A DNA stretch of 50,420 bases from an uncultured Eubacteriales bacterium (GCA_900547725.1 URHR01000006.1:1-50420); one strand, 5' to 3'. Shown: positions 1 through 9,835, counted from the first letter of the stretch. Program-made: numbers and translations. The notes: generated from the letters alone by a model not told the origin.

Positions 1-572
1 CGGAGGGGGATGTGCTGCACCGCGTGGCGCTCATCGACTACGGTGCCAAGCGCAACATCGCGCGCGAACTTTGTAAGCGCGGCTGCGCCGTGACGGTGCT
101 GCCCTGCTCGGCGCAGGCGGAGGATATCCTCGCCGCCGGGTACGACGGCGTCATGCTCTCCAACGGCCCCGGCGACCCGACGGACAATGTCGACCAGATC
201 GCGCAGATCGCCAAGCTCTTCGGCCGCATCCCGATGTTCGGCATCTGCCTCGGCCACCAGCTCATGGCGCTGGCGCAGGGCGGCAGCACCGTCAAGCTCA
301 AGTACGGCCACCGCGGCGTGAACCAGCCGGCGCGCGACGTGTGCGGCACGCGCACGTTCCTCACCAGCCAGAACCACGGCTACGCCGTCGTGCCCGAGAG
401 CGTGAAAACCGGCGTCATCCGCTACGTCAACGCCAACGACGGCACGTGCGAGGGCGTGGATTACCCCGACCTGCAGGCCTTTTCCGTGCAGTTTCACCCG
501 GAGGCACACGCAGGTCCGCTTGACACCGCGTTTTTGTTCGACCGTTTTATCGGAATGATGGAGGAAACATAA
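1..572 (+). CDS. carA: Carbamoyl-phosphate synthase small subunit, 3' part
   Basis: This is the C-terminal half (about 190 residues) of the glutamine amidotransferase subunit that feeds ammonia to CarB for arginine and pyrimidine synthesis. The reading frame is open from base 3, so the gene starts outside the window; the family is usually 350-380 residues. The class I amidotransferase core is visible: the oxyanion segment SNGPGDP, the nucleophile elbow GICLGHQ with its Cys codon at 247-249, and the FHPEA motif with His at 495-497 and Glu at 501-503. The triad is therefore complete. The stop codon is one base before the carB start, so the two are translated together. Codon use is odd: up to about base 480 nearly every third position is G or C (about 68% GC by hand count), while the last 90 bases look like carB. 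Confidence 0.95.
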   Translation, partial: EGDVLHRVALIDYGAKRNIARELCKRGCAVTVLPCSAQAEDILAAGYDGVMLSNGPGDPTDNVDQIAQIAKLFGRIPMFGICLGHQLMALAQGGSTVKLKYGHRGVNQPARDVCGTRTFLTSQNHGYAVVPESVKTGVIRYVNANDGTCEGVDYPDLQAFSVQFHPEAHAGPLDTAFLFDRFIGMMEET

Positions 573-573
573 T

Positions 574-3500
574 ATGCCGCTTTGCAAAGAGATCAAAAAA
601 GTTCTGGTCATCGGTTCCGGTCCTATCGTCATCGGTCAGGCGGCAGAGTTTGACTACGCGGGCGCGCAGGCGTGCCGCGTTCTGAAAGAAGCGGGCGTCA
701 ACGTGGTGCTGGTCAACTCCAACCCTGCCACAATCATGACCGACAAAGCGCTTGCGGACGAAATATATCTTGAACCGCTGAATGCGGAAACCCTCCGCCG
801 TATCATCCTCAAAGAAAAGCCGGACAGCCTGCTTGCAGGTTTGGGGGGGCAAACCGGACTCACGCTTGCCATGCAACTCTCGGCAGACGGATTTCTGGAA
901 ACGCACGGCGTGCGCCTGCTCGGCACAGACGCCGCGGCAATCGACTGCGCGGAAGACCGGGAACTGTTCAAGAAAGCCATGGAGAAAATCGGTCAGCCCA
1001 CTGTGCCGTCGGATATTGCGCATACCGTTGAGGCGGCATTGGAGGTAGCGGAAAAAATCGGCTATCCCGTAATCGTGCGTCCCGCATTCACCCTCGGCGG
1101 AGCAGGCGGCGGTGTGGCGGAAAATCCGACGGAACTGACGGAAGTCGCCAAAACGGGATTGGACGCCTCCCCTATTACGCAGATTCTGGTAGAACGGTAT
1201 ATATACGGATGGAAAGAGATTGAGTTTGAAACCATGCGCGACGCCCTCGGCAACGTGATCGCCGTGTGCAGCATGGAGAACGTAGATCCCGTCGGCGTAC
1301 ATACGGGAGACAGCATCGTGGTGGCACCGGCGCTGACCCTTTCGGACAGAGAGCTCCAGATGCTGCGCAGCGCCTCGCTTGAAATCATCTCGTCGCTCGG
1401 AATCGTAGGCGGGTGCAACTGCCAGTTTGCTCTGAACCCGGATTCCTTCGAATACGCAGTCATCGAGGTCAACCCGCGCGTTTCACGCTCCTCGGCGCTT
1501 GCAAGCAAGGCAACCGGATATCCGATTGCCAAGATCACCACAAAGATCGCGCTCGGCTACACGTTGGACGAAATCCGGAACGACATCACGGGCAAAACCT
1601 GCGCCTGCTTTGAGCCGGCGTTGGACTATGTGGTGGTCAAATTTCCGAAATGGCCGTTTGACAAGTTTGCGGGAATCAGCCGGAAGCTCGGCACTCAGAT
1701 GAAAGCCACCGGCGAGGTCATGGCAATCGGCACAAGTTTTGAAGCGGCGCTGATGAAAGCGGTGCGCGGAGCGGAAATCTCGTTGGATACGCTGAACGCC
1801 ACCCCCGTGGACGGACGGGATGTGGAGGATCGTCTTGCCGATCGGGACGACCGTCGGCTTTTCACGGTATTTGAAGCGCTGAAACACGGCATCACCCCGC
1901 AAAGAATCCATGAGATTACCCGCATCGATCTCTTCTTCATTTACAAACTGCAGCGTCTGGCAGATCTGGAAAAAGAGTTGGAAGCGGGACTTTCCCCGGA
2001 GCTTTACGAAACCGCAAAAAAATCGGGGTATCCGGATTCCGCCATCCGTCGGATCACAGGCGCGGAAGAACTCCCGCATCTTGCGGCGTCCTATAAAATG
2101 GTGGACACCTGCGGCGCGGAATTCTCCGCCGAAACGCCGTATTTTTATTCCGCTTATGACCGTGCGTGCGAATCGCGGGAGTTGGCACGCTCCGGCAAGC
2201 CCTGCGTGATGGTGCTCGGATCCGGCCCGATCCGGATCGGTCAGGGAATCGAATTCGATTACTCCTCGGTGCACTGCGTCTGGACGCTGAAAAAGCTCGG
2301 CTTTGATGTGGTGATTGTCAATAACAACCCGGAAACCGTCTCCACGGACTACGACACGGCGGATCGGCTGTACTTTGAGCCGCTTTGCGCGGAGGATGTG
2401 ATGAATATCATCGAGGTGGAAAAGCCCATCGGCGTAGTGGTTGCTTTCGGCGGTCAGACCGCCATCCGCCTGACCGGATTTCTGGATCGCCACGGCGTCC
2501 GGATTCTCGGCACTTCTGCGGAAGGAATCGATATCGCGGAGGATCGGGAACGGTTCGATGCCCTCTTGGAAACATACGGCATCAAGCGCCCCAAGGGGTG
2601 CGGTGTGCTGACCGAAGCGGAAGCTGCCGAGGCAGCGGAACGCCTCGGTTATCCGGTGCTGCTGCGCCCCTCTTACGTCATCGGCGGGCAGAACATGACC
2701 ATCGTGCACGACGAGGAGCACCTGCGGCGCTATATGCGGCGGATTCTGACGGGCGGCATTCAGAACCCTGTGTTGGTGGACAAATACATGATGGGTTCCG
2801 AGTTGGAAGTGGACGTGATCTCCGACGGCAAGGATGTGCTCATTCCCGGCGTCATGCAACACATCGAGCGCGCGGGTGTACACAGCGGGGATTCGATTGC
2901 CGTATACCCGCCCTACAACATCAGCGATGCCATGATGCGCAGAATTATCGAATGCTCCGAAAAGCTGGCGCTTTCGCTCGGCACAAAGGGCTTGGTCAAT
3001 ATCCAGTACCTGATCTGGCAGAACGAACTTTACGTAATCGAAGTGAATCCCCGCGCCTCCCGAACAGTTCCCTACATCAGCAAAGTCACCGGCGTCCCGA
3101 TGGTGGATCTTGCCACACGGGTTATGACCGGAACCGCAATCAAGGATCTCGGCTTCGGAACAGGGCTTTGCAAAACCCCGCCTTATTATGCAGTCAAAGT
3201 GCCGGTATTCTCGTTTGAAAAACTGACCGATGCCAATTCCTATCTGGGGCCGGAAATGAAATCCACCGGAGAGGTTCTCGGAATCGGGAGAACGCTGAAC
3301 GAAGCGCTGTTCAAAGGACTGACGGCGGCCGGGCTTTCCCCTGCCGTGCCGACGCCCGGGAAAGAAATCGGCGTTCTGCTCAGTGTAGAGGAACACGACC
3401 GCACGGAAGCGCTTGCCCTTGCGGAAAAGCTGGAGATGCTCGGAATGCGTCTGTTTGCCACGCCGGACACCGCAGTGGTGATTGAGGCGCTCGGCATTGA

Positions 3501-4605
3501 TGTTACCGTCATTCCTTCCATTGCTGAAAACGACGGCGTTTTCGGGCTGTTGGACAACGGAAAGATCGGATATATTGTTTATACCGGCGCAGCATATGAT
3601 TCCACCGTGGATCTTTATGTAAAGCTGCATCGCCACGCAATGCAGGCAGGCGTTCCCTGCTTCACTTCGCTTGACACCGCCAACGCAATGGCGGACATCA
3701 TAGCGGCAGGCTACCGATGCGACAACACGGAACTGGTGGACATTAACCATATGCGCACCGAACGCACGTTGCTGCGATTTGCCAAAATGGAAGCCACCGG
3801 AGACGATTATATCTTTGTGGAAAACTTTGACGGCAAGGTCACCTGTCCCGAATCCCTGAGCATCACCCTGTGTGACCGGCATTACGGAATCGGTGCTTTC
3901 GGACTTGTACTTCTGGAAAAAAGCTCGGTTGCGGATTGCCGTATGCGGATCTTCAATCGCGACGGAAGCCGCGGACAGGTTGCGGGAAACAGCCTTCGCA
4001 ACGTCGGAAAATACCTGCATGACGCGGGATATGTTTCGGGAGATACCGTCCGCGTGGAGATTGAGAACGGCGTCCGTCAGCTGAAACTCTATCTCACGGA
4101 CGGAGCGGTATCTTCCGTCACCGTTGATATGGGACGCGCGGTACTTGCCCCTGCGGCGCTGCCCTGTACCTTTCCGGGAGAAAAAGCGATCAACGTGCCG
4201 CTCACCGTTCTGGGGCAGGAATACCGCGTTACCTGCGTTTCCATGGGCAACCCGCACTGCGTCGTTTTCTGCGACCGCATCGATACGCTCCCGCTTCAGA
4301 AGCTCGGACCTGCGTTTGAAAACGCGCCGGAGTTTCCGGAAAGAGTCAACACCGAATTTGTGCGGGTCGTCAACCCCGTTACACTGAAAATGCGCGTGTT
4401 CGAGCGCGGAAACGGCGAAACCTTTGCCTGCGGCAGCGGCGCTTGTGCCGCAGTGGTCGCGGCAGTGGAAAACGGATATTGCGAAAAAGACCGGGACATC
4501 ACGGTCAAGGTCCGCGGCGGAACGCTGACTGTCCGCTACACGAACAACGGCGTGACTCTGACGGGCGATGCCAAGCTGATCTTCACCGGCGAGGTTCGGT
4601 ACTGA
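574..4605 (+). CDS. carB: Carbamoyl-phosphate synthase large subunit fused to a DapF-like domain
   Basis: CarB makes carbamoyl phosphate from bicarbonate, ammonia and two ATP. The protein is 1343 residues, against about 1070 for the family. Residues 1-1060 hold the expected order: two CarB halves, each with an ATP-grasp domain (GGAGGG near 173 and IGGQN near 703), the oligomerisation region between them, and the MGS-like allosteric domain (about 935-1055). The remaining 272 residues (from Met1072, base 3787) match diaminopimelate epimerase, with MGNPHCVVF, ERGNGETFACGSGACA and the C-terminal strands. The second catalytic Cys is present (Cys1286), but the first is replaced by Ala1137 in the segment QVAGNSLRN, and the usual GND near the domain start reads GDD. 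There is no ribosome binding site at the internal ATG and no stop between domains, so this is a fusion. The start follows GGAGGA. The epimerase half may be inactive or have become a regulatory or structural domain. Confidence 0.95.
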   Translation: MPLCKEIKKVLVIGSGPIVIGQAAEFDYAGAQACRVLKEAGVNVVLVNSNPATIMTDKALADEIYLEPLNAETLRRIILKEKPDSLLAGLGGQTGLTLAMQLSADGFLETHGVRLLGTDAAAIDCAEDRELFKKAMEKIGQPTVPSDIAHTVEAALEVAEKIGYPVIVRPAFTLGGAGGGVAENPTELTEVAKTGLDASPITQILVERYIYGWKEIEFETMRDALGNVIAVCSMENVDPVGVHTGDSIVVAPALTLSDRELQMLRSASLEIISSLGIVGGCNCQFALNPDSFEYAVIEVNPRVSRSSALASKATGYPIAKITTKIALGYTLDEIRNDITGKTCACFEPALDYVVVKFPKWPFDKFAGISRKLGTQMKATGEVMAIGTSFEAALMKAVRGAEISLDTLNATPVDGRDVEDRLADRDDRRLFTVFEALKHGITPQRIHEITRIDLFFIYKLQRLADLEKELEAGLSPELYETAKKSGYPDSAIRRITGAEELPHLAASYKMVDTCGAEFSAETPYFYSAYDRACESRELARSGKPCVMVLGSGPIRIGQGIEFDYSSVHCVWTLKKLGFDVVIVNNNPETVSTDYDTADRLYFEPLCAEDVMNIIEVEKPIGVVVAFGGQTAIRLTGFLDRHGVRILGTSAEGIDIAEDRERFDALLETYGIKRPKGCGVLTEAEAAEAAERLGYPVLLRPSYVIGGQNMTIVHDEEHLRRYMRRILTGGIQNPVLVDKYMMGSELEVDVISDGKDVLIPGVMQHIERAGVHSGDSIAVYPPYNISDAMMRRIIECSEKLALSLGTKGLVNIQYLIWQNELYVIEVNPRASRTVPYISKVTGVPMVDLATRVMTGTAIKDLGFGTGLCKTPPYYAVKVPVFSFEKLTDANSYLGPEMKSTGEVLGIGRTLNEALFKGLTAAGLSPAVPTPGKEIGVLLSVEEHDRTEALALAEKLEMLGMRLFATPDTAVVIEALGIDVTVIPSIAENDGVFGLLDNGKIGYIVYTGAAYDSTVDLYVKLHRHAMQAGVPCFTSLDTANAMADIIAAGYRCDNTELVDINHMRTERTLLRFAKMEATGDDYIFVENFDGKVTCPESLSITLCDRHYGIGAFGLVLLEKSSVADCRMRIFNRDGSRGQVAGNSLRNVGKYLHDAGYVSGDTVRVEIENGVRQLKLYLTDGAVSSVTVDMGRAVLAPAALPCTFPGEKAINVPLTVLGQEYRVTCVSMGNPHCVVFCDRIDTLPLQKLGPAFENAPEFPERVNTEFVRVVNPVTLKMRVFERGNGETFACGSGACAAVVAAVENGYCEKDRDITVKVRGGTLTVRYTNNGVTLTGDAKLIFTGEVRY

Positions 4606-4655
4606 TTCCGGAACTACCCACCTTATTTCCGACAACATACAAAAATGCAACTGAC

Positions 4656-4694
4656 AAAAAGCGTTCACGCCGACATCCCGGCGTGAACGCTTTT
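4656..4694. terminator. Bidirectional terminator between carB and the minus-strand genes
   Basis: A perfect 12-base-pair stem (4661-4672 with 4679-4690) and a six-base loop are flanked by AAAAA on the left and TTTT on the right. It can end transcription from carB on the plus strand and from the InlB-repeat lipoprotein gene on the minus strand. Confidence 0.9.
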
Positions 4695-4711
4695 ATCTGC
4701 AAACAAACCGA

Positions 4712-4738
4712 CGCCCCCGGGAGTATTTCCCGGGGGCG
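4712..4738 (-). terminator. GC-rich hairpin after the InlB-repeat lipoprotein gene
   Basis: An 11-base-pair stem (4712-4722 with 4728-4738, loop of five) lies 31 bases past the minus-strand stop codon at 4769. The following minus-strand bases are only moderately T-rich (TCGGTTTGTTTGC), so this may be a first terminator or an RNA-end stabiliser backed up by the stronger hairpin at 4656-4694. Confidence 0.6.
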
Positions 4739-4768
4739 CTGTTTTGATTGTTTGGTTTTCCGATCAGG

Positions 4769-7700
4769 TCAGGCTTCCTCTTTTGCGGTTGCTACCGCAG
4801 TAACGGTCGCAACACCGTCGGTCACCGTAACCGTGTAGGTGTAGTCGTTGGTTGCCTTGAGGGTATAAACTCCGGTTTCGGCGTTATACGTGCACTCTGC
4901 AATCAGGATAGAGTTGTATGCAGGCTTCCCGTCTACGTCCTTGGAGGCTCTTTGCGCCATCAGGAGAACCTTGTTCCCGGGAAAGATATCCACATAGTAG
5001 CCCTCATCCGCCGTATAAACCGTGGTTGCTTCGGTCTTTGTAACCGTTGCGCTCTCGTATACGGGAAGCGGCTGATTCTTTGCTTCTTCCTCACCGCCGA
5101 CGATCTCGGAGCTCTTTTCCTTCAGCTCCAACAGATAGTATGCCGTGGATACAACCTTTCCGTTCTCGTCCTTCTCCCGAACGACATAGTAAAGCTTGCC
5201 GTCGTTGAGCATGATGTTATCGGCATCCAGATTCACGCCGTCCTTGGAAAGCCCAAAGGAGAAGTATGCGCCGGCGGAAACGTTCATATCCGACGCCACA
5301 ACGCGGTTGACCGTTACCTGATAGCCGTCATTCGCGCTCACCGTTTCTTCACGGATCAGCGCATAAACGCTGTAACCGTAGACCCGGAACGCCGAGAATA
5401 CATTGCGGGTAAGAATGATGGTATACTTGAAGCCGTCTTTGCCCGTAAAGGTTGCGCTGTAATAATTGTTGCCAAGCGAAACCAACTCTGCATGATCCAC
5501 CGTGGTAATCATCGTTCCGTCGCTTTCCAGATATTTGGACTTCTCCCCGAAGGTCGCGTTCAGATAGCTGGAGGTTGCCTTTCCATCCTCGCCGTACTCG
5601 GTGCAGAGCGTGACAGTTCCGAAGGTGTTGGGGAACTGGCTTGCGGCGCTGGATCCCATCATCTGGTAGACGTAGTAGAGATAATACAGGTAGTTGTACG
5701 AAGGCATGGTCATCACATAGGACAACCCTGTCACCTCATAAGTGCTCTGCGAACTGCTTCCGACGCCTGTTCCCTGATAGCTGATGGTAATGTCAAAGCG
5801 GAAATAACCAATGGTAAGGTAGGTTTCCGTCTTTCCGTCCGTTATCGTTCTGACAACCGTGCAGGAGTAGTTCGTTCCGTTGATGACAACCGTACCCGAA
5901 ACGGAGAATTCGTCACTGCCGGAAGGCGCAAAGGTCAGCTTTTCAATCGGTGCGTACAACTCTTTCTGGGAATCCACCAACACAGGATACAGCCCCTTGG
6001 TTGCTTCCGCACGGACAAAGCTGATGGCAAATCCGTCGTTCTTGTAATAGGTCTTGCCATTGTATTCCTTGATGTCGGAAAGCGTTCCGAAGTTCTCCAC
6101 AACATAACCGTAGCGGTTCTTGTTCGTAGCGGTTTCGTCCAGATGGTAGAGCGTTACGTTGTCGTTATCATCCACCGTATAGTAGTATCTGACGTTGTTG
6201 TTGAAGATTGCAAATCCGTACTGGGAGAACAGGAGAGATCCCAACTCCTTGGTGTAATACGCAATGGACGTATAGGAGCGCGGAGTTGCAGTTCCGTTTT
6301 CCGCATCGTAGACATAAATGAACGCATCCGATGCGGCATCGTTGACGTAGTAGAGCAATGTTTCGGTGATCAGCGAGTAAGTACCGGATTCCACCGCTCC
6401 GTCCTTCAGATACTTGATGGCAGTTCCGTCGCTGTTCAGCCGGAGTACCGACCAATCATCTTCATTGACGTAGGTGTGAATAACCTCCTCGTGAAGCACG
6501 TGAATCGCATTGAAAACGTTGCTTCCCGACTTCATGGTACCGACCTTGCAATTGAGTGTAGTCTCAGCAGCGCCGTTCTTGTAGGTCAGAAGGATGTAAC
6601 CGTCCTTCAGCGTGTAGGTTGCCTTTTCGTCGATGTTGACGACTTTGTTCTCGGTTTCGCCCGATTCGATTCTGAACACGGTTGCGCCGCCGAGACCGTC
6701 AAGCGTTACATAGATGCCCTGGAACACCTGATTGTCCACAATCAGATAGGTCTTTCCGTACTCTTCGCTCCGCAAATAGCAGGAGTCGTCCTTCAGAAGG
6801 AAGTTATAAGTTCCGTCGGAAGCGGTAATCCGCACGTTGTCGCCGTTCTTCTGATACATACCGATGACCTCTCTGCCGTCATCGTCGGTATAGGTTGCGG
6901 CAAGGCCGAAGCCATCCAGCATCAGAATCCCGTTCTTGGTATTGGCAGAAGTAAATGTACCGCCGTATGCCTTGTCGTAGAGGAACATATAATTCTTGCC
7001 GGACATCGTACGCATCAGCATCTCAAAGCGGACTGCCGCCTCCTCCGTGCCTTCCGCCTTTTCGTCGGAAACAAAGAGATAAATCGGGAAGCCGGTAAGA
7101 GAAGTTCTGCCGGTCGGGGTAATCGTTCCCTTGTAGGTTTTGATCGACTGCGTTTCGCCGTCAACCGTAACAACATTGTAGCTGGCGCCGGTTTTCGGAC
7201 TCCAGATCAGGTACAGCTGACTGTTAACCTTTCCGTCCTTTTCCACCACATAATAAGTCGTCGTGGTCGTTGTGTACATGACGAAAGTCTTATCCGTGTC
7301 GTTCAGATCAAAATACAATGTCCGATCCGCAAATGCAACGGTCGCAGTTCCGTCCTTCACCGTGCAAGTGCCGAGGACTCTCTTTCCGTCAACCTCATAC
7401 AGTGCAAGTCCTGCCACAACGGTCAGCTTTGCACCGTTTTCGCCGGTATAGGTCGTGGTATTGTCAACCGTTTCCACTTCGTCCGTATAGGTCAGCCAGA
7501 AGTGGATGCTGTAGGAAGTCGCGGTCGAATCCAGCATCAGGATGCAGGATTTTAACTTGGAAAAATCAGTCGGGGTATTGAATACCTCCACGCCTTCCGG
7601 AAGCGCGATGTGCTTGGTAACGGTAAAGGTGTAAGTGCCGGTTTCTCCGTTGTAGGTCATCGTGCCGGTTGCAATCTTGTGGAACTCCTTGCTCTGATTG

Positions 7701-9835
7701 TAACCGTAAACCGTCACAGTGCTGAAATCCTCGCCGTCAAAGACAAAGAGCGGCGCATAGTAAGTAGCCTTCGCATCCTTGTAATAGTACTCCGCATAAA
7801 CCGCAGACAGCACTTCAACCGTAGTGATCTGCTCCTTCTTGGTGTCGCCGTCCGGTTTGGTGGGATCAACCAGAACATCCTTTGTCGTAACGGTAATCAT
7901 GAAGTTGTGCAGAACGCCGTCCGCATCCGTAAAGGACAGGATGGTGCCGCCCAGCGCAGACTTCTTTGTGGAGAAGAACCCGGAAACGGTCTTGTCTCCC
8001 TTGGTATAGGTCGCGGTGCGCATTCCGTCCAACGTCAGCACAGAGCCGTCCGTCAGCGTATAGCTGACATCAATGGAAGCATTGTAGATCATATAGCCAA
8101 GCTTGCCGTCAATCTCCATCAGGCGAAGCACACCCGCCACAGATCCCTTCGAATCCATCAATGTGATGGTCTGCTTTTCCGCGTCATAGGTGTAGTAGAA
8201 GGAAGCGGTCGAACTTCCCTGATTGTAGGAAGCAACGCCAAAGCCGTTAAGCGTCAGATCCCCGACGGGATTTCCGTTGGCATCGGTGTTGACAACAATC
8301 CGATTCCCGCTTACGGTGAAGCAAAGGATCTGTCCGAGCGCGATTTCGCTCTCGTTCCGAACCTGAAACGCCAGTCTTTTCTGGTTTTCCACCGTGACAT
8401 TTCCGATCACGAACGTGATCTTCGTTCCCTTCAGTTCGCCCTCGGTGAAGGTTGCCACCATGTATCCGTCATCGTCAAAGTAGAACTCGCCCTTGGAGTC
8501 GGAGGTCACCGCATCCGATTCGTTCTTCTTAACGGAATAGGTAATGCCATTCGCTCTGTCCAGATAAATCTTAACCAACTCGTTAAGACCCTTCCCGGCG
8601 CCCATCTCATAGAGCGTTGCCGCAACTTCCTCACGGGAAACATTGCAGAACAGGAAGGTCTCTCCGTCGGAGTTCAGTCTGCCTTCCGGGACGTTGGCAT
8701 TCGGGAACAGAATCACATTCTTGTTCAGAATTCCCTGGAAGTAAACATCCGCACGGCGCAGGTACACCGTATTCTTCTTCGCCCGGGAAACGTACAGAAT
8801 GTCGCTTCCGCCAAAGAGATCGGTATATTCCTTGCTCCAGACCGCATACAGCGTCACATCGCCGTTTGCCGTCAGCTCCTCCACGGCGGGCGTCTCTTCG
8901 TTATAGAGATGTCCGTCCATCAGATGGGAGGAATATTTGACCTCGCCGTCCGCGCTCAGCGCCCATCCCTCAAGGAAGTACCCATCCGCCTCAAAGGTAA
9001 CGAAAGGCAACGCCGTTTTGATACCGTGGGTCAGGCGCTCGGTCTTTCTCTGCTCGCTTGAACCGTCCGGATAATTGGAAACAAAAGTCAGCGAATAGGA
9101 GTTCCGATTGAAGTAAAGCCGGAACACATTCTTTTCGATGTCGCCCGAAATCACCAGTTTGGAAACACTGTCTGCGTTGTCTGTTACGGTGTATCCGGAG
9201 ACTTCCGCAGAAGCGGTAAACTCCTCGCCCTCATAAGCGTAGTTCTCCACCACCTCGGAAGATTCCGTATAGCCATCCAGCGTTTCGTTTTGCAGGAACA
9301 CGTGGATATAATACTTGGTCTTGTATTTTGCAACCAACGTCATATCGGTGCTTCCCATGACGGCGTCCGCATCCAGTTCCTCGCCGGCAAGAAGCCACAT
9401 ACCGAACTGGCTGTTTTCCTTGGTGGGAACCAGCGATGCCAACTTATCGGCAAGCTTTTCGCCCGCCTTCAGTTCCAGCGTTGCGGTGGAAAGCGTTCCG
9501 CCGTTGGAATCCAAGGTCAGAGTATACAGCTTTTCCCACTTCGCATAAACAGACAGATCCGCATCCGGCTGAACCGAGGTAACCGCGTCACCGCTGAGAT
9601 CCTCATTCAGATACCAACCGGAAAAGGCATACCCGCTCCGGGTAGGCGTCGGAAGCGTATAGGATTGGTTCTTTTCAACCTCTGTTACGGTTGCCTCGGT
9701 GCCGTCGTTGGCAACCATCGTCAGCTTTACCTGATCCGTCGGTGTCGGATTTTCCGGTGTTTTCTTGCACGCCACCGTCAGTCCCATAATCAGAAGCACA
9801 GCGCACAGCAACAGAAAAATACGAATTTTTTTCAT
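4769..9835 (-). CDS. Large surface lipoprotein with InlB-type repeats and LDGFG-type repeats
   Basis: This is a 1688-residue exported lipoprotein. The signal peptide ends in lipobox LTVAC (Cys23), followed by a Thr/Pro linker. Residues 36-100 are a clear InlB/Flg_new repeat (GYAFSGWY, then VYAKW). More divergent copies follow to about residue 335 (for example EADGYFLEGWA). The remaining 1350 residues are rich in Thr, Tyr, Val and Gly and look like serial beta-sheet modules of no family I recognise. A short signature recurs: LNGFG at 529, LDGM at 602, LDGFG at 973 and LDGLG at 1045, each followed by a small residue, Ala-Thr or Ala-Ser, and an aromatic. No enzyme motif was seen. The start is supported by AGAGGAG at 9840-9847. 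It is the last gene of the MoxR/VWA unit, separated from the LRR lipoprotein gene by 119 bases with a hairpin. A binding or structural role at the surface is inference. Confidence 0.9.
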   Translation of the reverse strand: MKKIRIFLLLCAVLLIMGLTVACKKTPENPTPTDQVKLTMVANDGTEATVTEVEKNQSYTLPTPTRSGYAFSGWYLNEDLSGDAVTSVQPDADLSVYAKWEKLYTLTLDSNGGTLSTATLELKAGEKLADKLASLVPTKENSQFGMWLLAGEELDADAVMGSTDMTLVAKYKTKYYIHVFLQNETLDGYTESSEVVENYAYEGEEFTASAEVSGYTVTDNADSVSKLVISGDIEKNVFRLYFNRNSYSLTFVSNYPDGSSEQRKTERLTHGIKTALPFVTFEADGYFLEGWALSADGEVKYSSHLMDGHLYNEETPAVEELTANGDVTLYAVWSKEYTDLFGGSDILYVSRAKKNTVYLRRADVYFQGILNKNVILFPNANVPEGRLNSDGETFLFCNVSREEVAATLYEMGAGKGLNELVKIYLDRANGITYSVKKNESDAVTSDSKGEFYFDDDGYMVATFTEGELKGTKITFVIGNVTVENQKRLAFQVRNESEIALGQILCFTVSGNRIVVNTDANGNPVGDLTLNGFGVASYNQGSSTASFYYTYDAEKQTITLMDSKGSVAGVLRLMEIDGKLGYMIYNASIDVSYTLTDGSVLTLDGMRTATYTKGDKTVSGFFSTKKSALGGTILSFTDADGVLHNFMITVTTKDVLVDPTKPDGDTKKEQITTVEVLSAVYAEYYYKDAKATYYAPLFVFDGEDFSTVTVYGYNQSKEFHKIATGTMTYNGETGTYTFTVTKHIALPEGVEVFNTPTDFSKLKSCILMLDSTATSYSIHFWLTYTDEVETVDNTTTYTGENGAKLTVVAGLALYEVDGKRVLGTCTVKDGTATVAFADRTLYFDLNDTDKTFVMYTTTTTTYYVVEKDGKVNSQLYLIWSPKTGASYNVVTVDGETQSIKTYKGTITPTGRTSLTGFPIYLFVSDEKAEGTEEAAVRFEMLMRTMSGKNYMFLYDKAYGGTFTSANTKNGILMLDGFGLAATYTDDDGREVIGMYQKNGDNVRITASDGTYNFLLKDDSCYLRSEEYGKTYLIVDNQVFQGIYVTLDGLGGATVFRIESGETENKVVNIDEKATYTLKDGYILLTYKNGAAETTLNCKVGTMKSGSNVFNAIHVLHEEVIHTYVNEDDWSVLRLNSDGTAIKYLKDGAVESGTYSLITETLLYYVNDAASDAFIYVYDAENGTATPRSYTSIAYYTKELGSLLFSQYGFAIFNNNVRYYYTVDDNDNVTLYHLDETATNKNRYGYVVENFGTLSDIKEYNGKTYYKNDGFAISFVRAEATKGLYPVLVDSQKELYAPIEKLTFAPSGSDEFSVSGTVVINGTNYSCTVVRTITDGKTETYLTIGYFRFDITISYQGTGVGSSSQSTYEVTGLSYVMTMPSYNYLYYLYYVYQMMGSSAASQFPNTFGTVTLCTEYGEDGKATSSYLNATFGEKSKYLESDGTMITTVDHAELVSLGNNYYSATFTGKDGFKYTIILTRNVFSAFRVYGYSVYALIREETVSANDGYQVTVNRVVASDMNVSAGAYFSFGLSKDGVNLDADNIMLNDGKLYYVVREKDENGKVVSTAYYLLELKEKSSEIVGGEEEAKNQPLPVYESATVTKTEATTVYTADEGYYVDIFPGNKVLLMAQRASKDVDGKPAYNSILIAECTYNAETGVYTLKATNDYTYTVTVTDGVATVTAVATAKEEA

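Noticed and set aside
3787..4605. A separate dapF gene starting at the internal ATG 3787
   Set aside because: There is no ribosome binding site before it and the carB frame runs through without a stop.
1483..4668. A 1061-codon minus-strand frame opposite carB
   Set aside because: carB is unambiguous on the plus strand; the opposite frame is open only because of codon bias.
4748..7555. A 935-codon plus-strand frame, and similar ones at 7610-9061, 10636-12657 and 21765-24446
   Set aside because: All are shadows of minus-strand surface-protein genes; none has a signal peptide, domain or ribosome binding site.
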